DNA of 12,648 nucleotides from positions 1 through 12,648 of the forward strand of contig CAIVAX010000061.1 of assembly GCA_903903935.1 (NCBI GenBank), in the 5' to 3' direction. Below, piece by piece: positions 1-7,483 of this stretch. This DNA comes from an uncultured Hyphomicrobiales bacterium (lineage in GTDB: Bacteria > Pseudomonadota > Alphaproteobacteria > Rhizobiales > Beijerinckiaceae). The notes under the pieces are model-generated. The model had not been told where the DNA came from. It ran no database searches and saw only the letters and a list, made by a program, of their open reading frames with translations. How positions within the stretch are numbered: the first letter of the stretch is position 1; every line of letters begins with the position of its first letter. Position numbers and translations under genes: made by a program.

Positions 1-2170
1 CAATTCCATGCAGCAATTTGGCATGCTGAATGCGATGGGCCAGATCGACCTTGAGCCAATAAGCGGGATAATGGCGCGCCGCATAAGCATCAAAATCAGG
101 ATCAGACCAGCCGGGCAGGGCTATCCGCAATTCTTCCTGCGCGCCGCGCACACGGGCTTTGCGATCAATCGCTGAATGGCCACCCGCTAGAACCAATTCG
201 GTTTCCCAATAGAGCGTGCGCAGCAATTGGCCCTTCCAGCCATTCCACACACCAGGTCCCACAGCGCGAATGTCGCAGACCGTGAGGACCAGCAAGAGAC
301 GCAGACGCTCCAAAGTCTGCACGAGATCGGCAAAGGCCTGAATGGTTTTGGGATCGGAGAGGTCGCGGCTTTGCGCCGTATTCGACATTTCCAAATGCTT
401 GTCGATCAGCCAGGCCACAGTCTCTGTTTCGGCATCTGAGAGACCCAGTCTGGGGCAGAGCTTACGCGCCACTTCAGCGCCCGCCACGCAATGATCCTCT
501 TTACGCCCCTTGGCAACATCGTGCAAAAACAAAGCAACATAAAGCACCTTGCGATTGCTGATCGAGGGTAGCACTTCGGCTGAGAGCGGATGATCTTCTT
601 TAAGAACGCCAGATTCAATATTGGCTAGAATGCCAATGGCGCGCAGCAAATGCTCATCAACTGTGTAATGATGATACATGTTAAATTGCATCATTGCGAC
701 AATGCGGCCAAAATCAGGAATGAAACGCCCCAACACGCCCGCTTCATTCATGCGGCGCAGAATAATCTCGGGCGTGTGTTTGGAACACAAAATCTCCAAG
801 AACAAACGATTGGCCTCAGGCGAGGTCCGTAATTTGGTATCAATGCGCTTGAGCGACAAAGTTACAAGCCGCGTGGCATCAGGATGAATCTCAAGCCTGT
901 GCTGATCAGCCACATAAAACAGGCGGATCAGATTGACCGGATCTTTTTCAAACACATCAAGCGAAGAGACAGTGAGGCGGTCTGTCTCAATGGCAAAATC
1001 TTGTTCGAGAGTGATAGGCTTGCGCCGTCTCATCTGGCCAAACATGCGCCCCAGCACAGCGCGCGGCTTGGCCTGACGCGCCTCCAAGGCAGCACAGAGA
1101 ATTGCGGTGAGATCGCCGACATCTTTGGCGACCAGAAAATAATGTTTCATGAACCTTTCAACATCCGACAGGCCCGAATGGTTCACATAGCCCAGCTTCT
1201 GCGCAATGCCTCTTTGCTGATCAAAGCTCAGGCGCTCTTCCGCGCGGCCGGTCTGAAAGTGCAATTGGCAGCGCACGCGCCACAAAAATTCTTCGCAGCG
1301 CTGAAAGGTCAGTAATTCTTTGCGGGTAAACAGGCCCGCTTTGACCATTTCCTGCTCATCATCGACCCGGTAAACATATTTGGCGATCCAGAACAAAGTA
1401 TTGAGATCGCGCAAGCCGCCTTTGCCCTCTTTGACATTGGGCTCGACCAGATACCGTGATGAGCCAGCGCGCGAGACCCGCGCTTCGCGCTCTTCGAGCT
1501 TTGCAGCGACAAATTCGCGGGCGCTCTTTTGCACAATCTTGACATCAAAACGTTTGCGCAGATCAGCCAGCAAGGCCCGATCGCCATGAATGAAGCGGGC
1601 TTCCAGCAAAGTGGTGCGGATCGTCATATCAGCTCGGGCCTGAATGAGACATTCATCAACCGAGCGCGTGGCATGTCCTACTTTTTGCCGCAAATCCCAA
1701 AGCAGATACAAAATGGCTTCAACAACGCTCTCGCTCCACGGCGTCTTTTTATAGGGCAACAGGAATAGCAGATCGATATCCGATCCTGGGGCTAGGGTTC
1801 CCCGTCCATAGCCGCCCACAGCAATGATTGATAAACGCTCGCCTGACGAGGGATTGTCCGAGGGATAGACATAAGTGATCACATAATCATGGATGATGCG
1901 GATGAGATCATCTTCAAGTTCGGACAGCGATCTTGCGCAGTCCAACCCACGCCCCTGCGCTTCCAGACGGCTGCGTGCTTCTTGATGGCCCTGTGCAAGA
2001 GTCTGACGCAGGAGATCGACCAAAGCTTTGCGAAAATTGGGATCATCGCGTGTGAACTCTTGGCTCAGTTTTTTGATCTGCGCTGTGATCAGATCGCGCT
2101 CAACCAGCGGCCCGCTGCGTTGAGGCGGCGCTAGGCTCGAGGGAGAGGCAAGAGACAGATCATTGGTCAT
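1..2170 (-). CDS. glnD: Bifunctional [protein-PII] uridylyltransferase / uridylyl-removing enzyme, 3' part beyond the window
   Basis: GlnD senses glutamine and adds UMP to, or removes it from, the PII signal proteins GlnB/GlnK, controlling nitrogen assimilation in the cytoplasm. The reverse-strand frame is open for about 723 codons from the ATG at 2170 to the window edge with no stop. Seen: a nucleotidyltransferase signature GGYGRG followed by GSDID (about residues 129-133), then an HD-domain region with HHYTVDEH (about 500-507) and LHDVAKG (about 549-555), the metal site of the uridylyl-removing half. Family members are about 900-950 residues, so the two C-terminal ACT glutamine-sensing domains lie mostly or wholly outside. 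An in-frame ATG at 2185 would add five residues; neither start has a clear Shine-Dalgarno sequence. It lies 42 nt downstream of the phosphoesterase gene and is probably co-transcribed with it. Identification is firm; the exact start is not. Confidence 0.95.
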   Translation of the reverse strand, partial: MTNDLSLASPSSLAPPQRSGPLVERDLITAQIKKLSQEFTRDDPNFRKALVDLLRQTLAQGHQEARSRLEAQGRGLDCARSLSELEDDLIRIIHDYVITYVYPSDNPSSGERLSIIAVGGYGRGTLAPGSDIDLLFLLPYKKTPWSESVVEAILYLLWDLRQKVGHATRSVDECLIQARADMTIRTTLLEARFIHGDRALLADLRKRFDVKIVQKSAREFVAAKLEEREARVSRAGSSRYLVEPNVKEGKGGLRDLNTLFWIAKYVYRVDDEQEMVKAGLFTRKELLTFQRCEEFLWRVRCQLHFQTGRAEERLSFDQQRGIAQKLGYVNHSGLSDVERFMKHYFLVAKDVGDLTAILCAALEARQAKPRAVLGRMFGQMRRRKPITLEQDFAIETDRLTVSSLDVFEKDPVNLIRLFYVADQHRLEIHPDATRLVTLSLKRIDTKLRTSPEANRLFLEILCSKHTPEIILRRMNEAGVLGRFIPDFGRIVAMMQFNMYHHYTVDEHLLRAIGILANIESGVLKEDHPLSAEVLPSISNRKVLYVALFLHDVAKGRKEDHCVAGAEVARKLCPRLGLSDAETETVAWLIDKHLEMSNTAQSRDLSDPKTIQAFADLVQTLERLRLLLVLTVCDIRAVGPGVWNGWKGQLLRTLYWETELVLAGGHSAIDRKARVRGAQEELRIALPGWSDPDFDAYAARHYPAYWLKVDLAHRIQHAKLLHGI

Positions 2171-2212
2171 AGAGGTTTCTAGCATATTTGCGCTGAAATT
2201 AAACAATCACGA

Positions 2213-3481
2213 TCAGCGGCACGCGAAGCTTTTCTTGGCCAGTTGACAGGAGGTCAGACTCTGGACCGATGCATCATAATTGGTCAGCTGCCACTTGCCC
2301 TTGTCCTGCCGCCGCAGCAGGGCAAAGCCGAAATTGTCCGATTGGCTCAATCCCGAGCGCACTTTGGCCCCCTGCAGGGTCAGTCCGCTAGGATGATCGG
2401 GCGCGGTGCGATGCAATTGATCGCCGCTATGGCCTGTAATGAGCTGAATTGGCCAATCCTGCTCAAAATCGAGAATTTGAAAAGTGTGAATATGGCCCGA
2501 GAGAATCATCTGCGTGCGCGCTGGCAGACTGGGCGCGGCGGCTGCAAGGGTGGCATTTCCACCTACAGCTTTGCCCAGCAATTGAGCTGCTGCCGCCCAA
2601 ATGGGCCGGTGCATGGTGATCCAAATGGGTCCCTCAGGCGCCAAGGCTTCAAGTGAAGCAAATTGCTTTTGATAGATCTCCTTCTGAATCGGGTTCATTC
2701 GCCATTCACTGGCGGTGGATGAATCCATCACGATGAGGCTGAGATCCCCCAAATCGATGCGATAGGGTTCATGCAGGCTCAAGCATTCTGTTTGCGAGGC
2801 TCTGGCCATGGGATCAAGAAAGCGCGACCAGCCCTGCCCGCCGCGCTGACATTCTTCATGATTGCCGCGCACCATAATCCAGGGCGCTTGTGTGAGTAAA
2901 TTTTGTGCAGGCGCGAAAAAATCTATCTCCCATGTCGCCCAATTATCGCCATAGACTGAGCCCTTGCAGCCTCGATCCGCCAAAGGGCAGGCTTGTTCGC
3001 GATAATAAAAATCACCCACATGGACAATCAGATCGGGTTTGAACTGCGCCGCTGCATTGGCAATGCGGGCAAAGGGCCAGTCTTGCGCGTCATTGCAGGC
3101 CTGCACGAGTGGAAAATGGATCCGGCATCCCGTATCCCCGATGAGTAAGATTGTGTCGGGTCTGGCTTTGGGAGGGGCTATCTCTTGTCCGGCCAAAAGA
3201 ATGTGCTTGGCTGTGTCGTCAATCAAGATGAAACACGAGAGCACGCCAAAGCCTTTGCCCGGCGTGGCGCGCTCTTTGAGAGGCATGGCTGTGCCGTCAA
3301 TCTCCACAGAGGGGCAAGAAGCACTCGCGGTAATCGCACGCAGTTCAAGACCCTGCGCAGATCTTTGCAGCCAATGATAGTCTTTGGCATAGGAGGCTTG
3401 GGCATAGGAGGCTTGCGGCAGAGTGAGGAAAGCGATCAGAGACAATAAGGCTGATACAGCAGGCAAGGCGGATCGTGTCAT
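2213..3481 (-). CDS. Secreted calcineurin-like metallophosphoesterase
   Basis: A 422-residue exported protein with an N-terminal hydrophobic segment (about 8-22) and Ala-rich cleavage sites near residues 27 and 32. The metallophosphoesterase motifs occur in the expected order: GDTG (115-118), GDFYY (156-160), RGNHE (205-209), MHRP with its His at 291, and GHIH (329-332). These supply the residues of a two-metal site that hydrolyses phosphoesters. Several Cys residues (56, 83, 119, 129, 165, 172, 211, 233) suit disulfides in the periplasm. The substrate cannot be told; purple-acid-phosphatase-like or nucleotide phosphatase activity is possible. It starts 21 nt after the gshB stop and is followed by glnD at 42 nt, so operon membership is likely. 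No clear ribosome binding site was found. The fold is confident, the physiological role unknown. Confidence 0.88.
   Translation of the reverse strand: MTRSALPAVSALLSLIAFLTLPQASYAQASYAKDYHWLQRSAQGLELRAITASASCPSVEIDGTAMPLKERATPGKGFGVLSCFILIDDTAKHILLAGQEIAPPKARPDTILLIGDTGCRIHFPLVQACNDAQDWPFARIANAAAQFKPDLIVHVGDFYYREQACPLADRGCKGSVYGDNWATWEIDFFAPAQNLLTQAPWIMVRGNHEECQRGGQGWSRFLDPMARASQTECLSLHEPYRIDLGDLSLIVMDSSTASEWRMNPIQKEIYQKQFASLEALAPEGPIWITMHRPIWAAAAQLLGKAVGGNATLAAAAPSLPARTQMILSGHIHTFQILDFEQDWPIQLITGHSGDQLHRTAPDHPSGLTLQGAKVRSGLSQSDNFGFALLRRQDKGKWQLTNYDASVQSLTSCQLAKKSFACR
3386..3415. repeat. Perfect 15-bp tandem duplication in the signal-peptide region
   Basis: The unit GGCATAGGAGGCTTG occurs twice head to tail, at 3386-3400 and 3401-3415. 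Read on the minus strand it encodes QASYA twice, so the phosphoesterase precursor has two consecutive Ala-x-Ala-like signal peptidase sites. The in-frame length and exact identity suggest a recent slippage duplication. Confidence 0.9.
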
Positions 3482-3502
3482 GCGCGTGTCCAGCCTGATG
3501 CT

Positions 3503-4453
3503 TTAACCAAGGTTCTTGTGTTTGGCCTCAATCGCATCCCAAATTGCAGCAGCCAGATCCGGTCCGCCGAGATTTTTGATCGCGCGCAGGCCCGTTGGCG
3601 AGGTGACATTGATCTCGGTCAGATGGCCGTCAATCACATCAATGCCAGTAAACAACAGGCCGAGGCGTTTGAGCTCAGGGCCAATCGTGTCGCATATCTC
3701 TTTTTCGCGCGGCGAGAGATCCGTCGCCATAGCAGCGCCCCCGCGCACCATATTGGAGCGAATGTCATTTTCAGCGGGCACGCGATTAACCGCGCCCATG
3801 GCCACACCATCGACCAGAATGATGCGCTTATCGCCTTGCGAAACTTTCGGCAGAAAGCGTTGATTGACCCAAGTTTCACGGAACGTGGTTGTGAACAAAT
3901 CAAACAGCGATCCAAAATTGGGATCCACCTTTGAGACTTTGAAGACAGCCGCCCCGCCATTGCCATAAAGAGGCTTCATCACCACATCGCCATGCTCGGC
4001 ACGAAAGGCCTCGATCATCGCTCTATCGCGGCTGATCAACGTGGCTGGCATGAGCTGAGGAAAGTGCATCACCATTAGTTTTTCGGGTGCATTGCGCACA
4101 CTGGCTGGATCATTGACGACCAGCGTGGAGGCCGGCAGGCGCTCAAGAATATGCGTGGTGGTGATATAGGCCATGTCAAAGGGCGGATCTTGCCGCAGCA
4201 AGATCACATCTAACTCTGACAGATCCATCAGCTTGGGAGCAAATTTGGTGAAATGATCGCCCGCTATATCCCGCACCTGTAACTCAGTCACCTGCGCCAT
4301 CACGCGCGTGCCCTGCAAAGACAGCTGATCGGGCGTGTAATAATTTATCGGATAGCCGCGCTTCTGCGCTTCGAGCAAAAGGGCAAAGGTAGAATCCCCA
4401 GCTATGTTGATTTTCTCAATCGGGTCCATTTGAACGCCAATCTTGAGCGTCAT
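3503..4453 (-). CDS. gshB: Glutathione synthetase
   Basis: Joins gamma-glutamylcysteine and glycine using ATP, the last step of glutathione synthesis, in the cytoplasm. The N-terminus ([20 protein letters not shown]) matches the GshB start pattern MDPI..INI..DS.F. Further family marks are [27 protein letters not shown], the ATP-grasp stretch [13 protein letters not shown], and the C-terminal [19 protein letters not shown], whose Glu and Asn bind metal in the family. With the start at 4453 it has 316 residues, the normal size. I chose 4453 over the in-frame ATG at 4462 because AAGGA (4462-4466) sits at ideal distance from 4453 and overlaps the upstream ATG. It is the likely first gene of the unit gshB-phosphoesterase-glnD. 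Confidence 0.96.
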   Translation of the reverse strand: MTLKIGVQMDPIEKINIAGDSTFALLLEAQKRGYPINYYTPDQLSLQGTRVMAQVTELQVRDIAGDHFTKFAPKLMDLSELDVILLRQDPPFDMAYITTTHILERLPASTLVVNDPASVRNAPEKLMVMHFPQLMPATLISRDRAMIEAFRAEHGDVVMKPLYGNGGAAVFKVSKVDPNFGSLFDLFTTTFRETWVNQRFLPKVSQGDKRIILVDGVAMGAVNRVPAENDIRSNMVRGGAAMATDLSPREKEICDTIGPELKRLGLLFTGIDVIDGHLTEINVTSPTGLRAIKNLGGPDLAAAIWDAIEAKHKNLG

Positions 4454-4461
4454 ATCTTTCA

Positions 4462-4466
4462 TCCTT
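4462..4466 (-). promoter_or_regulatory. Ribosome binding site deciding the gshB start
   Basis: AAGGA on the minus strand ends 8 nt before the ATG at 4453. It overlaps the alternative in-frame ATG at 4462, so that upstream ATG cannot use it. This favours the shorter protein beginning MTLKIG. Confidence 0.6.
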
Positions 4467-4575
4467 GTCTTTTATTCTTGCAAAGGTCTGGACTGAACTG
4501 ACGATCAGACACAGAGCGCGCATAGCTCCCCAATCATCGGTCAAATGGACGATAAAATCCAGTCTTTGGTTTCAA

Positions 4576-4583
4576 TTAACCAT
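4576..4583 (+). promoter_or_regulatory. TTAACCAT motif, possible CtrA half-site before the chemoreceptor gene
   Basis: The octamer TTAACCAT lies 53 nt upstream of the ATG at 4637, in the 183-nt gap between divergent gshB and the chemoreceptor gene. It is flanked by a 5-bp inverted repeat (TTCAA at 4571-4575, TTGAA at 4586-4590). TTAACCAT resembles a half-site of the alphaproteobacterial cell-cycle regulator CtrA, which controls motility and chemotaxis genes in several members. That this copy is functional is inference. Confidence 0.3.
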
Positions 4584-4636
4584 ATTTGAACGCTCCTGGG
4601 CTAATCCTATGGGCATTTCAAGGTTGGGAATTGTCA

Positions 4637-4738
4637 ATGCAAACGACGAAGATCACGAAAAGCCTCGTTTTTCGTCTAGGCTCATATATCATCGTCATTG
4701 TTGGGCTAGGCCTGTATATCTCCTATGCAGCGAGCTAA
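4637..4738 (+). pseudogene. Detached N-terminal segment (first membrane helix) of the chemoreceptor
   Basis: An ATG at 4637 opens a 33-codon frame that ends at TAA (4736-4738). It encodes a short basic N-terminus (MQTTKITK) and a hydrophobic helix ending LYISYAAS, which looks like TM1 of a methyl-accepting chemotaxis protein. After the TAA the same frame continues without further stops (IQALTLS, then the Met at 4760) through TM2, HAMP and the signalling domain to 5959. The natural reading is one 440-codon gene with a nonsense codon at position 34. A single C-to-T change from CAA (Gln) would produce it, though other one-base origins are possible. A weak GGGAA (4626-4630) precedes the ATG by 6 nt. 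A sequencing error cannot be excluded. Confidence 0.6.
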
Positions 4739-4759
4739 ATTCAGGCGCTGACGCTATCC

Positions 4760-5959
4760 ATGGCCAAATTGCCGCATGACCAATTGAATCTTAAGTTTAT
4801 TGAATTGATTGCCCTTGGCGAAGGCCTTGTGAAAGTCGCTCTGTTTGGCAGTGTGATGGCAGCCTTGCTCTATGTGGGTGTCTGGGTTCCCTTGATCCAG
4901 AAATCCTTAACGGAGCCTTTATCCTTATTGGCGCGGCATATGAATGAACTCGCCTCCGGCAATACGGATGTGAAAATCGATGTCAGCGAACTCTCGGTGG
5001 AATTGGGTGGCATTGCCCAATCACTTGAAACGCTGCGCGATGCCATCAAGCGCAACAATGTCCTGATGGTGGAAATCAAGGCCAGAGATGATCGCGAAGC
5101 CCGCCTTTTGCGAGATGCCAGCATCAGAGCGCATGTAGAAGACTTCAGCAAAGAGCTTGATACAACAACAGCTCTTTTGGGGGATATGACCCGGCGCATG
5201 TCCAAAGCCTCGGATGTGATGATTGTTGCAGCCCGGCGGGCCAGTGAAGGATCAACCCAGGCCAAAGGTGCCTCGGAAGATGCGGCCGCGAACGTCTCGT
5301 CAGTCGCGCAAGCCTCCGAGCAATTGCTCTCCTCCATTGAGGAAATCAGCCGCCAAGTGGTGCAATCCACCACAGTCGTGCAAAAAGCTGTTGCCACTGC
5401 TGAGCAATCGTCAAGTGAAATGACGCAATTGTCTGCCGTTGCCCGCCGCGTTGGCGCTGTGGTGAGTTCAATCTCGCGCATTGCAGCGCAGACCAATCTA
5501 TTGGCGCTCAATGCGACAATCGAAGCCGCCCGTGCGGGCGAGGCAGGCCGGGGCTTTGCTGTTGTGGCGCAAGAGGTGAAGACGCTGGCCACACAAACCG
5601 CCAAAGCCACGCACGATATTGGCGATCAAATCGCGGAAATGCAGCGTGCCACAGATATGTCCGTGGAGGCGATTGAAACCATCCGCCACAAAATTATCGA
5701 GGTCGAGCATATCACCACCATCATCGCCGCTGCCGTGCATGAGCAAGGCGCCTCGACGCAGGAGATTGCACGCAATGTGCGCTTTGCAGCCTCGGGCACA
5801 TCAAGCATGTCCGAGCATGTCGAAAATGTGGAAGCGGCTGTGATGGAGACTGGCAGCAGTGTCGAATCTGTCGTTGATCTTGCCCATAAGCTCGATGAGA
5901 TGGCGACCCGCATGCGCCGGCGTGTTGAAGAATTCACTCGCGTGCTGACAGCCAGTTGA
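4760..5959 (+). CDS. Methyl-accepting chemotaxis protein, open part lacking TM1
   Basis: Chemoreceptors relay ligand or redox signals across the inner membrane to CheA/CheW to control motility. This 399-residue reading frame has one membrane helix (about 23-45, [18 protein letters not shown]), a HAMP domain (EPL at about 54-56, [16 protein letters not shown] further on), long helical methylation regions rich in Ala, Ser, Glu and Gln, and the conserved signalling hairpin ([20 protein letters not shown], then [11 protein letters not shown]) near 5480-5580. No CheR-docking pentapeptide is seen at the C-terminus (…[12 protein letters not shown]). The frame is the direct continuation of the segment at 4637-4738, beyond an in-frame TAA. 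Initiation at 4760 lacks a convincing Shine-Dalgarno sequence, so the gene may be inactive, or it may be expressed by readthrough or weak restart. Even when restored, the periplasmic loop would be only about 32 residues, with no classic ligand-binding domain. Confidence 0.88.
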   Translation: MAKLPHDQLNLKFIELIALGEGLVKVALFGSVMAALLYVGVWVPLIQKSLTEPLSLLARHMNELASGNTDVKIDVSELSVELGGIAQSLETLRDAIKRNNVLMVEIKARDDREARLLRDASIRAHVEDFSKELDTTTALLGDMTRRMSKASDVMIVAARRASEGSTQAKGASEDAAANVSSVAQASEQLLSSIEEISRQVVQSTTVVQKAVATAEQSSSEMTQLSAVARRVGAVVSSISRIAAQTNLLALNATIEAARAGEAGRGFAVVAQEVKTLATQTAKATHDIGDQIAEMQRATDMSVEAIETIRHKIIEVEHITTIIAAAVHEQGASTQEIARNVRFAASGTSSMSEHVENVEAAVMETGSSVESVVDLAHKLDEMATRMRRRVEEFTRVLTAS

Positions 5960-5981
5960 GCGCCTCTGTTTGATCGCGCTC
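5958..5981. terminator. Weak inverted repeat between convergent genes
   Basis: GAGCGC (5958-5963) and GCGCTC (5976-5981) could form a 6-bp stem with a 12-nt loop between the convergent chemoreceptor and small membrane protein genes. No T-run follows on either strand, so a role in termination is only a guess. Confidence 0.2.
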
Positions 5982-6352
5982 TAATGCAAACTATGGCCCG
6001 ATCCAATGGGAAAGGGAATCACATTGGTGTCCTTCGCGCGAAAGGGCAGTTGATCGATCAGTGCATCACGTTTGGCTTCTAGCCCCGTGATGTGCTGCTG
6101 GATCTGATCGGCGCTGGCGCGCGAAGACCCATTAAAGATGATTCCACCCAGAAACAGGCTCAATCCCACAATGCCAGTTTCAATTGCATTGTTACGGATC
6201 CAGCCAATCAAAACCAGACCCATCAGAGCCAGACCTAGCCAAAAGGCGCAGCGCGCCAAAAGCATGCTTTTCAGCGCCCCTTTGTGCTGATCCCAAAGAG
6301 CCTCGATCTGATGTTCTAGATCTGCAATCGTGGTGGCGGTATCATCCTGCAT
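5981..6352 (-). CDS. Small two-helix membrane protein of unknown function
   Basis: A 123-residue protein I do not recognise. Its layout is an amphipathic, probably coiled-coil segment (about 5-29, with a Leu/Ile/Trp heptad-like pattern), two membrane helices (about 31-51 and 57-74) joined by a short turn (RNNAIET), a second coiled-coil-like segment (about 79-101), and a Pro/Gly-containing tail. Both ends are predicted on the same, probably cytoplasmic, side of the inner membrane. It is convergent with the chemoreceptor (21-nt gap) and divergent from the solute-binding protein gene. The start has no clear ribosome binding site. Open frame, composition and membrane pattern support a real gene, but no function can be assigned. 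Confidence 0.65.
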   Translation of the reverse strand: MQDDTATTIADLEHQIEALWDQHKGALKSMLLARCAFWLGLALMGLVLIGWIRNNAIETGIVGLSLFLGGIIFNGSSRASADQIQQHITGLEAKRDALIDQLPFRAKDTNVIPFPIGSGHSLH

Positions 6353-6395
6353 GGCCGCAGCTTAAGCTATTGAGCGAGGTTTTTGAACTGGCGGG

Positions 6396-6424
6396 CTGAC
6401 AGTCCCCGTTCAATATATTAAATT
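6396..6424 (+). promoter_or_regulatory. Candidate sigma-70-type promoter of the solute-binding protein gene
   Basis: CTGACA (6396-6401) and TAAATT (6419-6424) are separated by 17 nt and match the -35/-10 consensus at 5 and 4 of 6 positions. Transcription would begin near 6431, leaving a very short leader that contains the ribosome binding site. A perfect 10-bp palindrome AGCTTAAGCT (6359-6368) lies just upstream in this divergent gap and could be an operator. Confidence 0.4.
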
Positions 6425-6435
6425 GACTCATCAAT

Positions 6436-6442
6436 GGGAGGT
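6436..6442 (+). promoter_or_regulatory. Ribosome binding site deciding the start of the solute-binding protein
   Basis: GGGAGGT ends 6 nt before the ATG at 6449. An in-frame ATG at 6434 overlaps this site and so is unlikely to be the start, although it would make a longer frame. Confidence 0.7.
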
Positions 6443-6448
6443 CACATC

Positions 6449-7483
6449 ATGCGCACTTGGCACTTTGCCTTCGTTCTGGGAACGGGTCTGACAGCTGGCT
6501 TGCTGAACATTGCGCCCTTGGCGCAGGCTCAAACTGCCGAACAGGTCTTCAGCACCAAAAAGACCATCAATCTCTATATTGGTTACACCCCCGGCGGCAG
6601 TTATGATCTGTATGGCCGCTTGGTTGCCCAGCATTTGGGCCGTCATCTGCCTGGCAAACCCAATGTTGTGCCCAATAATATGCCGGGAGCTGGTTCGCTG
6701 ACCGCCGCCAATTATGTCTATGAAGTCGCCCCCAAAGATGGCACGGCCCTAGCCCTTGTCTCGGAAACCGCGGCGATGGAACAGGCTTTGGGCAATCCGG
6801 CCGTCAAATATGACGCAACCAAATTCACCTGGATTGGCCGTGTGGCCTCGAGCAATAATATTCATCTCGTCTGGCACAAGGCCAAGGCGCAATCAGTTGA
6901 AGATGCCCGCAAGATCGAAATGACCGTGGCAGGCACGGGGCCTGCCAATCTCGCTGAGGCCGTGCCGCGTCTGCTCAATGCGATTGAAGGCACCAAATTT
7001 AAAATCATCTCCGGCTATCAAGCGGCCGGACCTGGCATGATTGCGATGGAGCAGGGCGAGGTCGATGGCTCTGGCACATCATGGGCGATTGTCAAAGCCA
7101 CCAAGCAGGATTGGCTGAAATCGGGTCTAGTGAAAATCATTCTGCAAGATGTGCCAACGCGCAGCGCCGATCTGCCCGATGTGCCAGCCTTGGGTGAATT
7201 TGGCAAAACGCCCGAAGATAAGCAGGTGCTTGGTCTTTATGCTTCAGGCGGCGCGATTGGCCGCGCCTTCTTTGGTCCGCCCGGCATTCCCCCGCAAATC
7301 GCCAAGGCTCTGCAGGATGGCTTTAGCGCAATGGTGAAAGATCGCGACTTTCTGGCCGATCTTGAAAAGGCAGGACTTGATGTCGATCCTGAAACACCAG
7401 AGGCCTTAGCCAAAGTTGTCGCCAGCACGGTGCAGGTTCCAGATAGTGTGCGCGCCCGTGTGCGCAGCATATTTGGCAATTGA
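6449..7483 (+). CDS. TctC/Bug-family extracytoplasmic solute-binding protein
   Basis: A periplasmic receptor of the tripartite tricarboxylate transporter type, which binds small carboxylates or related solutes. From 6449 it is 344 residues, the usual size. It begins with a signal peptide (MRTWHFAFVLGTGLTAGLL…, probable cleavage after AQA at about residue 27). Family marks are GYTPGGSYDLYGRLVAQHL, NNMPGAGSLTAANYVY, PKDGT, a central GTGPAN, and the C-terminal FGPPGIPPQIAKAL. The ligand cannot be read from the sequence. No tctA or tctB membrane genes are nearby, so it is an orphan receptor, which is common for this family. It converges on yraN with an 11-nt gap. The family call is firm; the substrate is unknown. 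Confidence 0.9.
   Translation: MRTWHFAFVLGTGLTAGLLNIAPLAQAQTAEQVFSTKKTINLYIGYTPGGSYDLYGRLVAQHLGRHLPGKPNVVPNNMPGAGSLTAANYVYEVAPKDGTALALVSETAAMEQALGNPAVKYDATKFTWIGRVASSNNIHLVWHKAKAQSVEDARKIEMTVAGTGPANLAEAVPRLLNAIEGTKFKIISGYQAAGPGMIAMEQGEVDGSGTSWAIVKATKQDWLKSGLVKIILQDVPTRSADLPDVPALGEFGKTPEDKQVLGLYASGGAIGRAFFGPPGIPPQIAKALQDGFSAMVKDRDFLADLEKAGLDVDPETPEALAKVVASTVQVPDSVRARVRSIFGN

Noticed and set aside
884..1315. 143-codon plus-strand open frame opposite glnD
   Set aside because: It lies wholly antisense to a confidently identified GlnD reading frame and has no recognisable domain; it is a shadow frame.
1309..1587. 92-codon minus-strand frame inside glnD, suggesting a frameshift
   Set aside because: The GlnD frame itself stays open and in phase through this stretch (YLVEPNVKEGKGGLRDLNTL is read in the same phase as the start and the HD motifs), so there is no frameshift.
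4465..4779. 104-codon plus-strand frame across the gshB/chemoreceptor gap
   Set aside because: It overlaps the TM1-coding segment in another frame, has no domain or ribosome binding site, and its translation does not look like a natural protein; the frame from 4637 explains the region better.
4870..5610. 246-codon minus-strand frame opposite the chemoreceptor
   Set aside because: It is rich in Ser, Ala, Arg and Thr as expected from the complement of a helical Ala/Glu-rich protein, and the plus strand clearly encodes the receptor.
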